DNA of 64,000 nt, taken from contig NZ_CP166769.1 of the NCBI RefSeq assembly GCF_041345015.1, positions 1,240,001 to 1,304,000 of the forward strand. The letters are read 5' to 3'. Positions 46,773 through 56,074 of this stretch are shown one piece after another. The notes beneath the pieces are model-generated. The model was not told the origin of the DNA. It saw nothing but the letters and a program-made list of their open reading frames with translations, and did no database searches. The position numbers and the translations under genes were made by a program. This DNA comes from Bartonella sp. DGB1 (lineage in GTDB: Bacteria; Pseudomonadota; Alphaproteobacteria; Rhizobiales; Rhizobiaceae). Each line of letters begins with the position of its first letter. Positions within the stretch are counted from its first letter, which is position 1.

Positions 46773-47471
46773 ATGTCATCTTTTCTTATTAAAGACATTT
46801 TAACCTTTTATCAAGACGCAGGTCTTGACTATTCTATTTTAGAAACTCCTGCTATTTTAACACAACCCATTCTAAAAAAAGAAGTTAAACCTGTTTGCGC
46901 TACTGATAATATTAATAATTTAGCTGACCTTAATAAATTTATGGCTAATCTTACTAATTTTTCTTTAAAAAGAACAGCGCAAAATGACTGTTTTGGTACA
47001 GGTATAATAAATGCTAAATTAATGGTAATTGGCCCACCACCAGATAGAGAAGAAGATAAAAACGGTACAATATTTGCAGGAATAGCCGGACAATTGCTAG
47101 ATAAAATGTTATTATCTATTAATGAAACCAGAGAAACTATTTATCTGACCCATATTATTCCTTGGCGTCCACCAGGTAATAGAGCCCCTACCACAATAGA
47201 AATTGAAAAATGTCGCCCGTGGATAGAAAAACAGATAGAATTAGTAGCTCCAAAAGTTATTTTAGCAATGGGAGGATTAGCAACGCAAATATTATTAAAA
47301 AATAATGTATTTTTAACTATAAGAGGAAAATGGCAAGAATATCAAACTACAAACGGACAAACATGCTTACTTATGCCTAGCTTTAGCCCTTCAGACCTAT
47401 TAAAAATGCCCAGTCAAAAAAAATACGCATGGCATGATTTATTAGAAGTCAAACAAAAAATAAAATTTTAA
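46773..47471 (+). CDS. Family-4-like uracil-DNA glycosylase homologue with altered motifs
   Basis: The fold and order match family 4 uracil-DNA glycosylase: ALK-type start (here SLKRTAQND), LMVIG, FAGIAGQLLDKML, YLTHIIPWRPPGNRAPTTIEIEKCRPWI and APKVILAMGG. The two key motifs are changed. The usual GEAPG is GPPPD, and the usual HPAYLL is SPSDLL, losing the His. The Cys normally preceding ALKRTA is Ser/Phe here, so the Fe-S ligands look incomplete. It is divergent from etfQO, as in related genomes. It may be inactive on uracil or act differently. Confidence 0.75.
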   Translation: MSSFLIKDILTFYQDAGLDYSILETPAILTQPILKKEVKPVCATDNINNLADLNKFMANLTNFSLKRTAQNDCFGTGIINAKLMVIGPPPDREEDKNGTIFAGIAGQLLDKMLLSINETRETIYLTHIIPWRPPGNRAPTTIEIEKCRPWIEKQIELVAPKVILAMGGLATQILLKNNVFLTIRGKWQEYQTTNGQTCLLMPSFSPSDLLKMPSQKKYAWHDLLEVKQKIKF

Positions 47472-47579
47472 TTTTGTGTGCTATATAAAAAAACACTAGA
47501 CATAAGTGTCAACTTTTGATTCATTATTAATAATGAAAAAATTTCATAGAAATCAATCACTAATGAAAGTAATCTCTTA

Positions 47580-49862
47580 ATGACAGGGTGGCAAAAAAAG
47601 GATAATGAAATAAAGGAAACAACAACTCAAGTTGTTGAACAAAAAATTTCATCATCAAAATCATCTAATTTGTCATTTTTAAGCATATTCAATAAATTTT
47701 TCAGTATTCTAATAACTAGCGCTATAATAATATTTATAACTTATATAGCAAGTGCAGACTTATATCAGCTAAAACAACAGCAAAATAAAGACAATCTAAA
47801 TTATCAATTACTATTAAATACCAATGAATTAAAAGAGTTGGTTAGCAAAAAAGGAATTAATTTAGTAGCAACAATAACAAATTTTGCTAAAAATAAAGCT
47901 CTAACAGATGATATTTTCATCGCAATTCTTAGCAAAGACTATCAATCTGCAAAAGTTAGCTATCATTTCAATGAATTAGATCAAGCTATTTTACCACAGT
48001 TTTTTGCACAAAAACAACAGTCACTCACAACTATCGGATCAACTAAATTAATATCCTATCAAGGTTCATTAGCTGCAAAAGCAGTTATATCTCCATTGAA
48101 TGATCAACAAATAATATTATTAGGCTCTTTTGATGAGAAAAGAGCTAATTTATATGATAAGCAATTTAAAACTATTATTATCAAATATGGCTCTATCTTT
48201 TTAATAATTTCCACTTTATTAATAATCTGTTATCGACAAACTAAAAAAGCTAAAAAAGCAAAAAAAAATAATCTTAATATGCAATCTAGAATAGATTTAG
48301 CTTTAGTTTGTGGACGTTGTGGTCTATGGGATTGGGATTTATCACGAGGGCTTATATATTGGTCTCCTTCTATGTATGAGATGCTAGGATATAAACCATA
48401 TGATACATTGCTATCTTTAAGAGATATATCTAACATTATAAATAATAAAGAGATAGATCTTTATAAGATCGCTGAAGAAGCACTCAGTAAACAAATACAA
48501 CAAATAGATGTTATATTGCCTATGCGACATGCCAAAGGTACAAATGTTTGGTTAAGATTTCGCGCAGAAATTTCACAGACTAATAATGTACATTTAGTAG
48601 GAATAGCTTTCGATGTTAGTGAACAGCATCGCTTTGTACAAAAAACAACACAAGCAGATTTACGTATCAAAGAAGCAATAGAAACTATCTCAGAATCTTT
48701 CGTATTGTGGGACAATAATGATAACCTAATTATGTCTAACAGCAAATTTAATGAATATGCTAATTTACCTAGACATAAGTTATTAGGTAAAATAAAACGT
48801 CAAGACGTTAAGTTATTTTCTAATTCATCAATCAATGAAAAATCTTATCCTAATATTATCTCTAACGATGAAAATAATTTTGAAAAACGTTTACCTGATG
48901 GACGTTGGTTACAAATAAATGAAAAAAGAACCCAAGATGGCGGTTTAGTTAGTATTGGTACAGACATTACTTTACTAAAACAACATCAACAACAGATGAA
49001 AGAAAAAGAAAAACGCTTGTTATCTACTATTCAAGAACTAAGTCTTTCTAGAAAAGCAGAAAAGGCAAGAGTGAAAGAAGTAACAGAGTTAGCACAAAAA
49101 TATGCAATAGAAAAACAAAAAGCTGAAGAAGCCAATAAAGCAAAATCAGAATTTTTAGCTAATATTTCGCATGAATTAAGAACACCCTTAAATGCGATAA
49201 TTGGTTTTTCAGAAATTATGAACACTGGAACATTTGGCCCTTTAGGGTCAGAAAGATATAAAGAATATATCAATGATATATATACTTCCGGTACTTATTT
49301 ATTAAATGTTATTAATGATGTATTAGATATGTCAAAAATAGAGGCTGGTAGATTTAATATAGAACAAGAATTTGTTGACCTGTCTCCTATCATCAATGAA
49401 ACAGTTAAAATAGTTTCACTTCCAGCAGAAGAAAAACAAATTAACCTTATTAATAAAATCGCACAAAATTTAACTATTTTTGCTGATAAACGTGCTATCA
49501 AACAAATTTTTATTAATCTTCTTTCTAATGCAGTTAAATTCACTAATAACGGTGGAAAAATAATTGTAAGAAGCCGTAAAACTGCAACAGCTATAACTAT
49601 ATCAATCTTTGATAATGGTGTAGGGATTCCAAAAAGTTCACTAAAAAAATTAGGGCAACCTTTTGAGCAAGTAGAAAATCAATTTACCAAAAGTCACACA
49701 GGTTCAGGATTAGGATTAGCAATATCTAAATCACTAGTAGAATTGCACGGCGGCAAACTAAAAATTTCTTCAAAAGAAGGAACTGGAACAATTATCTCCA
49801 TAACTATACCGAACCAAAAGAATGAAAATTTAACAAATAATGTAAAACTTTTATGTGCTTAA
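47580..49862 (+). CDS. PleC/DivJ-like PAS sensor histidine kinase
   Basis: Membrane sensor kinase of 760 residues. TM1 lies about residues 36-60, a periplasmic part to about 200, and TM2 about 203-220. Two PAS domains follow (about 235-350 with WDWDLSRGLIYWSPSMYEMLGY; about 365-475), then a coiled coil. The dimerisation domain has FLANISHELRTPLNAIIGFSEIM with phospho-His531 and the GPLG insert typical of the PleC/DivJ group. The ATPase domain has NLLSNAVKF, DNGVGI and GSGLGLAI. No receiver domain. Its usual partner DivK is not in the window; with ctrA and chpT nearby, a cell-cycle role is likely. Confidence 0.85.
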   Translation: MTGWQKKDNEIKETTTQVVEQKISSSKSSNLSFLSIFNKFFSILITSAIIIFITYIASADLYQLKQQQNKDNLNYQLLLNTNELKELVSKKGINLVATITNFAKNKALTDDIFIAILSKDYQSAKVSYHFNELDQAILPQFFAQKQQSLTTIGSTKLISYQGSLAAKAVISPLNDQQIILLGSFDEKRANLYDKQFKTIIIKYGSIFLIISTLLIICYRQTKKAKKAKKNNLNMQSRIDLALVCGRCGLWDWDLSRGLIYWSPSMYEMLGYKPYDTLLSLRDISNIINNKEIDLYKIAEEALSKQIQQIDVILPMRHAKGTNVWLRFRAEISQTNNVHLVGIAFDVSEQHRFVQKTTQADLRIKEAIETISESFVLWDNNDNLIMSNSKFNEYANLPRHKLLGKIKRQDVKLFSNSSINEKSYPNIISNDENNFEKRLPDGRWLQINEKRTQDGGLVSIGTDITLLKQHQQQMKEKEKRLLSTIQELSLSRKAEKARVKEVTELAQKYAIEKQKAEEANKAKSEFLANISHELRTPLNAIIGFSEIMNTGTFGPLGSERYKEYINDIYTSGTYLLNVINDVLDMSKIEAGRFNIEQEFVDLSPIINETVKIVSLPAEEKQINLINKIAQNLTIFADKRAIKQIFINLLSNAVKFTNNGGKIIVRSRKTATAITISIFDNGVGIPKSSLKKLGQPFEQVENQFTKSHTGSGLGLAISKSLVELHGGKLKISSKEGTGTIISITIPNQKNENLTNNVKLLCA

Positions 49863-49880
49863 CAATTAATTATTATCTAA

Positions 49881-50252
49881 TTATTTTTTAATATATTTAT
49901 ATTTATAATATAAAATTAAGGTAATGAATATCAGCACAAAGCTAGAAAATAAAACTATCCATAAGAATATCATGTAACTATTCATCGGAGTCTGGATTAA
50001 AATATTCTCTCCATAGATTTCTACTAGATAATCAATTATCTGTTGCTGATTTTCTCCTGCTGCTAATTTTTCATAGACTATATTTTTAATATCTAAAGCA
50101 AATAGAGAATTAGAATCTACAACAGATTGACCATCACAAACTAGACAACGTAATTGTGATAATATTTCATTAGCTATGTTATAATCTATCTGAGCAACAG
50201 CTGGAGTTATTATTAATAAAAATATCAGATAATTATATTTTATCTTGCTCAA
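49881..50252 (-). CDS. ccmH: Cytochrome c maturation protein CcmH (CycL)
   Basis: Membrane-bound thiol protein that keeps apocytochrome c cysteines reduced for heme attachment. The redox motif is LRCLVCDGQSV, after a signal peptide ending in AQ. A C-terminal membrane helix (MIFLWIVLFSSFVLIFITLILYY) follows. 123 residues is shorter than the ~150 usual in Rhizobiales, with the loss at the tail. It overlaps the end of ccmF by 20 bases and is the last gene of a four-gene minus-strand ccm cluster. Confidence 0.93.
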   Translation of the reverse strand: MSKIKYNYLIFLLIITPAVAQIDYNIANEILSQLRCLVCDGQSVVDSNSLFALDIKNIVYEKLAAGENQQQIIDYLVEIYGENILIQTPMNSYMIFLWIVLFSSFVLIFITLILYYKYKYIKK

Positions 50253-52182
50253 CTTTAATTCTCCATCTTTTATCGATTAAAACTAAAAATCCTCCTAAAA
50301 TCATAAATATAGCTCCTAGCCATATAGCTAACACCAACGGTTTATAATATAATGTTATTCTTAATTTATCTTTATCTCTACCTTCTAATACTAAATAAAA
50401 ATGTGTTAAACCATCTCTATATTGCGCTGTCTTAACTAAATACATTTGCTTTAAGCGGAAATATCTTCTTTCTATGTTTAGACTTTCAGTATTATTATCT
50501 TTTTTCAACGAAAAAGTTGCTAACTCTGCACTATAATTAGAAAGATTTTTTATCTCAATATTTTTTAATAATAAGATTCGCCCCATAAAAGTAATTTCTT
50601 GTCCTATTTTTATTTCATAACTAGCAATATTTCCGAAATTAGTTGAAACAATAATACCTAACAAAGTTACTCCTAGCCCCATGTGCACCATAGTAAAACC
50701 ATAAATTGATAATGGTATTTTTGTTACTTTCCTGAATATAGATCTATGCTTATCCTTTAAAATTGCTGATCTACTAATAAAGTAAGATAAACTACCAGCT
50801 ATAATCCAAATAGCTAAACCAATAAAAAAAGCCACAGATATTAATTTTAATTGATATTTATATAATATCCAAACAATGATAATTATTGTCAAAATACCTA
50901 TAAAGGTTAACGCTTTAATCACTTTTAATATTTTACCTTTCTTCCATGACAAATATAAAGAAAAAGGTAATAGTAAAAATAACGGAAAAGCAAATATACT
51001 TAAAATCATATTAAAAAATGGAGGGCCTACAAATATCTGCTCCCCTGTTAAAGCTTCTATTATTAACGGATAAAATGTCCCTATAAAGATAGACAATACT
51101 ATAAATAATAATAAAAAATTATTTAAAACTATCGTTGTTTCTTTTGATATAGGTGCAAATAAACCGCCTTTCTTTAATCCATTAGCTCTAAGAGCAAATA
51201 ATATAAAAGCTCCACCAACGAAAACCGAAAAGATCAATAAAATAAATAAACCTCGCACAGGATCTACAGTAAAGTTATGAACAGAGATTAACACCCCCGA
51301 ACGAACTAAGAAAGCTCCTAACAAAGCAAATGAAAAACTAACTATAGCTAAAAATATAGTCCATATTTTTAAAATGCCTCTTTGTACCATAACTAAAATA
51401 GAGTGAATTAAAGCTGTAGCAGTTAACCAAGGCATGATTGATGCATTTTCTACCGGATCCCAATACCAAAATCCACCCCAGCCTAATTCATAATAAGCCC
51501 AATAACTACCTAAACCAATACCAGAAGTTAAAAAGATCCACGATAATATAATCCACGGTCGTAATTGCACTGCCCAATTTTTATCTATTTCTTGACGCAA
51601 TAATGCAATAATAGCAAAAGAAAAACAGACAGATAATCCTACATAGCCCAAATATAATAAAGGAGGATGTAACAATAAGCCTATATCTTGCAATAATGGA
51701 TTGAGTCCCATTCCTTCTAATGGTAACTCTTCTAAACGAATGAAAGGATTAGAGGTAAAAATTAAAAAAGCTAAAAATGCTACTAATAACCAGCCCTGGA
51801 AGGCCAAAAATAAAGCCTTAAACTTTCTATCCATAGACTTTGTAAATATTGATGTAGCAAGACTATATAAGGCTAGCAACACCACCCATAAAAACATCGA
51901 GCCTTCATGATTGCTCCAAACCCCGATAACCTTAAATAATAAAGGTTGAGTTACGCTAGAATTTTCAAAAATATTTTTTACAGAAAAATCTGAAACTAGA
52001 TAACTATAATGTAACGTTAATAAAGAAAAAAATAAAGCAACAGAAATTAAACCAATTAAAGGAAAAGCTAACTTAATAAACTCTTCTTTTTGCCAATAAA
52101 CTCCAATAATAGGAAAAATAGCCAAAATTATACTTAAAGAAAACGATAAAATTAATAAAAAATGTCCTAATTCAATGATCAT
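50233..52182 (-). CDS. ccmF: Heme lyase CcmF (CycK)
   Basis: Integral membrane heme lyase subunit that moves heme from CcmE to apocytochrome c. The tryptophan-rich domain WGGFWYWDPVENASIMPWL is intact, as are the heme-ligating His regions (GVWSNHEGSMFLWV and LLLHPPLLYLGY). About 14 membrane helices in 649 residues. It overlaps ccmE by 11 bases and ccmH by 20, indicating one transcript. All four Rhizobiales cycHJKL genes are present and ordered. Confidence 0.96.
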   Translation of the reverse strand: MIIELGHFLLILSFSLSIILAIFPIIGVYWQKEEFIKLAFPLIGLISVALFFSLLTLHYSYLVSDFSVKNIFENSSVTQPLLFKVIGVWSNHEGSMFLWVVLLALYSLATSIFTKSMDRKFKALFLAFQGWLLVAFLAFLIFTSNPFIRLEELPLEGMGLNPLLQDIGLLLHPPLLYLGYVGLSVCFSFAIIALLRQEIDKNWAVQLRPWIILSWIFLTSGIGLGSYWAYYELGWGGFWYWDPVENASIMPWLTATALIHSILVMVQRGILKIWTIFLAIVSFSFALLGAFLVRSGVLISVHNFTVDPVRGLFILLIFSVFVGGAFILFALRANGLKKGGLFAPISKETTIVLNNFLLLFIVLSIFIGTFYPLIIEALTGEQIFVGPPFFNMILSIFAFPLFLLLPFSLYLSWKKGKILKVIKALTFIGILTIIIIVWILYKYQLKLISVAFFIGLAIWIIAGSLSYFISRSAILKDKHRSIFRKVTKIPLSIYGFTMVHMGLGVTLLGIIVSTNFGNIASYEIKIGQEITFMGRILLLKNIEIKNLSNYSAELATFSLKKDNNTESLNIERRYFRLKQMYLVKTAQYRDGLTHFYLVLEGRDKDKLRITLYYKPLVLAIWLGAIFMILGGFLVLIDKRWRIKVEQDKI

Positions 52183-52648
52183 CTTTTTTTACCTTATCAG
52201 GAGTTAATTTAGGTGGAATAATAGAAGATTTATATTTTTCATCATGTTTAGCTAAGATACGATCAGCTATAAATAAATCTATAGCTACTAATCTACCTTC
52301 AGCAAGAATTTCTTCCCCCTCTGCAAATAAATTTGGTATAACGCCAGCATAACTAACTCTAATCTCTGCGGTACCATCCGTAACAGTAAAAAAAATATTT
52401 TGTGTATTTTTAACAATACTACCTTTTACAACATAGCCTCCTAACCTTAAATAATGTTGATTAACTAAATCATTATCCGTGATTTGAGAAGGAGTTCTAA
52501 AAAAATTAATAGTAGAACGTAAACCGTAAACTATAGAACCAACAAAAATAGCAACAAGAATTGTGAATAATAAAATTAATATAATTCTAATTTTTCGTCT
52601 TTGTTTTAATTTAGCTTTAATATTTTTTGCTATATTTTCATTATTCAT
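52172..52648 (-). CDS. ccmE: Heme chaperone CcmE (CycJ)
   Basis: Periplasmic, membrane-anchored heme chaperone. The N-terminal anchor is IRIILILLFTILVAIFVGSIVYGL, then the OB-fold with RLGGYVVKGSI and VSYAGVIPNLFAEGEEILAEGRL. The heme-binding His is in LAKHDEKYKS. 158 residues, normal. It overlaps ccmI by 8 bases upstream and ccmF by 11 downstream. Confidence 0.95.
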   Translation of the reverse strand: MNNENIAKNIKAKLKQRRKIRIILILLFTILVAIFVGSIVYGLRSTINFFRTPSQITDNDLVNQHYLRLGGYVVKGSIVKNTQNIFFTVTDGTAEIRVSYAGVIPNLFAEGEEILAEGRLVAIDLFIADRILAKHDEKYKSSIIPPKLTPDKVKKDDH

Positions 52649-53294
52649 TATTTTTCTCTAATCCATTTAAAGGATTTTGCTTAAGCAAATTATATAACTT
52701 AGTAAAATTTTTATATTCTATAGTGTTATTATCTATTTTAGTTAATAATTCTTCTAAAGTTTTTATAGCCTCAGGTATATTATTTTTTGATAATAAAAAT
52801 TGTAATATATGTGAATATGAAATAATATCTTTATCATTATAGCTGAGCGCCTCTAAAGAAATTTTATATATCTCTTCATTTACTTGATAATCATTAGCAA
52901 TTAATAAAGATTCCGCTAAACCGACTAACCTTTTATTATTAGCACCATTCAAAAATATAGAAGTTCTAAAGTTTTCTGCCGCATTTAAAGGTTGTTCTAA
53001 TTCTAAATATAAAGCTGCTAAAATATCATATATCTTAGTTTCTTCAGGTTTTTTTATAGCTATAACCTCTAAAAAATTCACTATCTCTTGTAAATTTTTG
53101 CCTTGAATATCTATTAACTCAACCTTTGCTTGCCAAGGCTTATCTGGCTGTTGCGGACTACCTAAAAGATAATAAAGCCACCAGGAAATTAATGGTATAG
53201 GTAATAACCATAATATATTAGATAATTTTTTATTTAAATTTACTAAAAAAAATATAATCACAATAGGTATGACAATAATAACGCCAAAAAACAT
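52641..53294 (-). CDS. ccmI: Shortened cytochrome c maturation protein CcmI (CycH)
   Basis: Apocytochrome c chaperone. Two membrane helices (MFFGVIIVIPIVIIFFLVNL and ILWLLPIPLISWWLYYLLG) are followed by the family motif GSPQQPDKPWQAKV and a TPR-like helical domain. The cytoplasmic loop between the helices, normally about 70 residues with a YRDQL-type segment, is only about six residues here, and the whole protein is about 217 residues against roughly 370-400 usual. The ATG at 53294 has aagga at good spacing; the upstream Met at 53312 is possible. It closely follows apt. Confidence 0.85.
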   Translation of the reverse strand: MFFGVIIVIPIVIIFFLVNLNKKLSNILWLLPIPLISWWLYYLLGSPQQPDKPWQAKVELIDIQGKNLQEIVNFLEVIAIKKPEETKIYDILAALYLELEQPLNAAENFRTSIFLNGANNKRLVGLAESLLIANDYQVNEEIYKISLEALSYNDKDIISYSHILQFLLSKNNIPEAIKTLEELLTKIDNNTIEYKNFTKLYNLLKQNPLNGLEKNNE

Positions 53295-53321
53295 AACCAT
53301 CCTTGTGACCATAAATATTGA

Positions 53322-53870
53322 TTAATTAAATTCTAAAACAGATTTTACATCAATGCCAATTTGTTGCAATCTTTTTTTACCACCTAAATATTTTAAATCA
53401 ATTAAAAAACAACTAGAGATAATTTTAACTTGTAGCTGTTGCAATAAATTAATTGCTGCCAGAGCTGAACCTCCCGTTGCTAAAACATCATCTATCAATA
53501 ATATTCTTGCATTATTGGGTAAATCATCTTTATGTATCTCTAGAATATTTTCACCATATTCTAAACCATAATTAATTGATAAAACCTCTCGAGGTAACTT
53601 ATTTCTTTTACGTAACGGTATAAATCCAGTATTTAACTTATAGGCTAAAGCCCCTCCTAAAATAAATCCTCTTGCTTCTATAGCTACTATATAATCAATA
53701 TCAATATTTTTATATGTTTTAGCGATTTTTTCTATTATCAAATTATAAGCTTGAGCATTAGCTAATAAAGGAGTTATATCTCTAAAAACAACGCCTTTTA
53801 TAGGATAATCATAAATATTTACTATTTTATTTGTCAAAATATTTTTTTCTTCTGAGGTGATATTGATCAT
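53322..53870 (-). CDS. apt: Adenine phosphoribosyltransferase
   Basis: Makes AMP from adenine and PRPP in purine salvage. It has VFRDITPLLAN, the EARGFILGGALAYKL block, RKRNKLPREV, the PRPP-binding motif ILLIDDVLATGGSALAA and the end FLIDLKYLGGKKRL. 182 residues, complete. It is followed closely (9-27 bases) by ccmI on the same strand, so the two may share a transcript. It lies downstream of petABC, separated by 240 bases. Confidence 0.96.
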   Translation of the reverse strand: MINITSEEKNILTNKIVNIYDYPIKGVVFRDITPLLANAQAYNLIIEKIAKTYKNIDIDYIVAIEARGFILGGALAYKLNTGFIPLRKRNKLPREVLSINYGLEYGENILEIHKDDLPNNARILLIDDVLATGGSALAAINLLQQLQVKIISSCFLIDLKYLGGKKRLQQIGIDVKSVLEFN

Positions 53871-54080
53871 TTTCTTTTATCCAATTTGACTATATCTCAG
53901 TCATAATTTTATTATATATTATAACTAGAATAACTAAAAACTATAACTGCAAACCAAACTTATCTTTTCGTCACCTATGGTTAATGGTAAACATAAAAAA
54001 TCGCAATCTATAAAATATTATAGTTTTATTTACTTATATTACCTACATTAATAGCAATATCAACGCTATTAGTGCCTAAA

Positions 54081-54115
54081 GTAAAATTAATAAATATAAT
54101 ATTTATTAATTTTAC
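54081..54115 (-). terminator. 35-nt near-perfect palindrome at the petC 3' end (probable terminator)
   Basis: gtaaaattaataaatat (54081-54097) and atatttattaattttac (54099-54115) are perfect 17-bp complements with a single central base. The palindrome overlaps the petC stop codon at 54112-54114. The all-AT stem lacks a strong T tail beyond TTT, but position and symmetry suggest transcript end formation for petABC. Confidence 0.5.
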
Positions 54116-54864
54116 TTATCTGATTTAGTTACATTTTTCCAAATAATAATTTTTCTAATATATAATATTATAGACAGGATAACTAAAAAAACTATCACCC
54201 AAAAACCTAGAATTTTTCTTTTTTCCATATGTGGATCTGATGCCCAAACTAAAAAAGCCGCGATATCTTTAGCATATTGCTCTTTTGTTTGTGCAACATT
54301 ATCTTCATAATTAACAAGATCATCTACTAAAATATCAGGCATAGCAGTAAAATTAGACCCACTGAATGCTATATTATAATAACCAAATTTATTATTTTTT
54401 ATATCCTTAGGTGGATCTCTATATCCTAATAAAAAATCTACAATATAATCTGCACTATTTTGATTATTAGATATTAATGACTTTTTTTTAATATTTTCTC
54501 TAGCTTTAGCTATCAAAGATAAGTCAACTATTTCTCCTGGATAATTAGATAAAAAATAGGGAAAATTGTCTAAATTCATATTGATAGGGTAATATGTATT
54601 TTTTTCATCTATAACTCTAGTTTCTTCTGCCCAATTTAAAATTGTTTTTTTATCATAACCTAACGCGGCTAAATCACTGGTAGACACATAACGTAAGGAA
54701 TGACAAGAAGCACAAACTTCTCTATATATTTTAAAACCTCTCTGCAGTTGTTTTATATCATACACTCCCCAAGGTTTAGCAAAAGACCAATCATAACCAT
54801 ATCCATTGATTGGTAAAATTAATAGAGAAGCTATAAAAATAATTTTAAGATTTTTTATAAGCAT
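54112..54864 (-). CDS. petC: Cytochrome c1, bc1 complex
   Basis: Heme c subunit of ubiquinol-cytochrome c reductase. It has a signal peptide (residues 1 to about 22), the heme motif CASCH, the axial Met in FSGSNFTAMPDILVDDLV, YRDPP, and a C-terminal anchor helix (ILGFWVIVFLVILSIILYI). 250 residues. It overlaps the end of petB by 20 bases. Unlike many Rhizobiales, which fuse or combine these as fbcH, cytochrome c1 is separate from b. Confidence 0.95.
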   Translation of the reverse strand: MLIKNLKIIFIASLLILPINGYGYDWSFAKPWGVYDIKQLQRGFKIYREVCASCHSLRYVSTSDLAALGYDKKTILNWAEETRVIDEKNTYYPINMNLDNFPYFLSNYPGEIVDLSLIAKARENIKKKSLISNNQNSADYIVDFLLGYRDPPKDIKNNKFGYYNIAFSGSNFTAMPDILVDDLVNYEDNVAQTKEQYAKDIAAFLVWASDPHMEKRKILGFWVIVFLVILSIILYIRKIIIWKNVTKSDK

Positions 54865-56068
54865 TTTTTAAATTTCTTTTACGAAGATAAGAAAATAAAG
54901 GTAATATTATTAAAAAATAACTAAAGTAATATATTGTCATTAATTTTAATATTAACTCTCCTTCAAAAGCTAATTTTTGCGTTCCTAAATACCCCATACT
55001 AATAAAATTAATGATAAATAACCAAAAAAATATTTTTTGAGATAATAAAATATTTCTAGTAGCACCTCCCTGTTGTTTATCTAACACAGGAACAAAAAAT
55101 AAAATAACTAATGCCGCCACCAATATATATACGCCCAATTTATTCGCAGCAATAGAACCTATATTAAATGGAACTGCTTTTAACATAGCATAGAAAGGCA
55201 AAATATGCCATTCTACTATTATATCTTTAGGAGGTATCAGAGGATTAACTGGCATAAAATTAGATCCACCCCCCATATAATCTGGTATATAAAATAAAAA
55301 CCAACAAAAAAACAACAGAAATATACATATAGCAAATAAATCTTTTATCCAATAATAAGGATAAAAATTTACCAATTCTACCGGTGGAGCTTTATGAAAT
55401 GATAAATTATCTTTAGATCCAGTTTGTCCAGTAGTATGTACCGCAATAATATGTAATAAAATTATCAATATAAGAACGAATGTTAAAAAATAATGAAAGG
55501 TATAAAAACGATTTAAGCTATATTGACTTATTTCGTAACCACCCAAAAACCATACTTTAAGATTTTCGCCGATGATAGGTACAGCCGTAAAAAAATTGCT
55601 CACCACAGTAACAGCCATCCAAGACATTTGCCCCCATGACAATGTATATCCTAAAAATGCTATTATAAGCATTAATAAATAGCAAAATACCCCCAAGCCC
55701 CAATTTAATCCTTTACCACCTTGGTAGCTTTTATAATATAAGCTACGAGCTATGTGAATATAAACAGCGATAAAGAAAAAACTAGAACCAATAGTATGCC
55801 AAGGATGAAATAACCAGCCTAAAGATCCTGATCTAGAAAATATTTCTATAGAAGCAAAAGCTTCATTTACATATGCTATATAATGAATAGCCATTACCAG
55901 ACCGGTTAACAACTGCGAGAGCAACATAATTATTAAAATACCGCCGAAGCTATAAAAATAATTTAAATCTTTTGGTACTTTAAAAGAAAATAAATGCTTA
56001 TGAAAAAATCTTATTATTGGTAATCTATTATCCAACCAGATAGTAAATTTTCTTTTTGGCTTATACAT
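54845..56068 (-). CDS. petB: Cytochrome b, bc1 complex
   Basis: Quinol-oxidising membrane subunit binding two b hemes. The heme ligands lie in WLFHPWHTIGSSFFFIAVYIHIAR and RFYTFHYFLTFVLILIILLHIIAVH. The Qo-site motif PEWH is PPKDIIVEWHILPFYAMLKAVP here. About 8-9 helices in 407 residues. It lies 6 bases after petA and overlaps petC, giving the standard petABC operon on the minus strand. Confidence 0.96.
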   Translation of the reverse strand: MYKPKRKFTIWLDNRLPIIRFFHKHLFSFKVPKDLNYFYSFGGILIIMLLSQLLTGLVMAIHYIAYVNEAFASIEIFSRSGSLGWLFHPWHTIGSSFFFIAVYIHIARSLYYKSYQGGKGLNWGLGVFCYLLMLIIAFLGYTLSWGQMSWMAVTVVSNFFTAVPIIGENLKVWFLGGYEISQYSLNRFYTFHYFLTFVLILIILLHIIAVHTTGQTGSKDNLSFHKAPPVELVNFYPYYWIKDLFAICIFLLFFCWFLFYIPDYMGGGSNFMPVNPLIPPKDIIVEWHILPFYAMLKAVPFNIGSIAANKLGVYILVAALVILFFVPVLDKQQGGATRNILLSQKIFFWLFIINFISMGYLGTQKLAFEGELILKLMTIYYFSYFLIILPLFSYLRKRNLKNAYKKS

Positions 56069-56074
56069 AAAATT

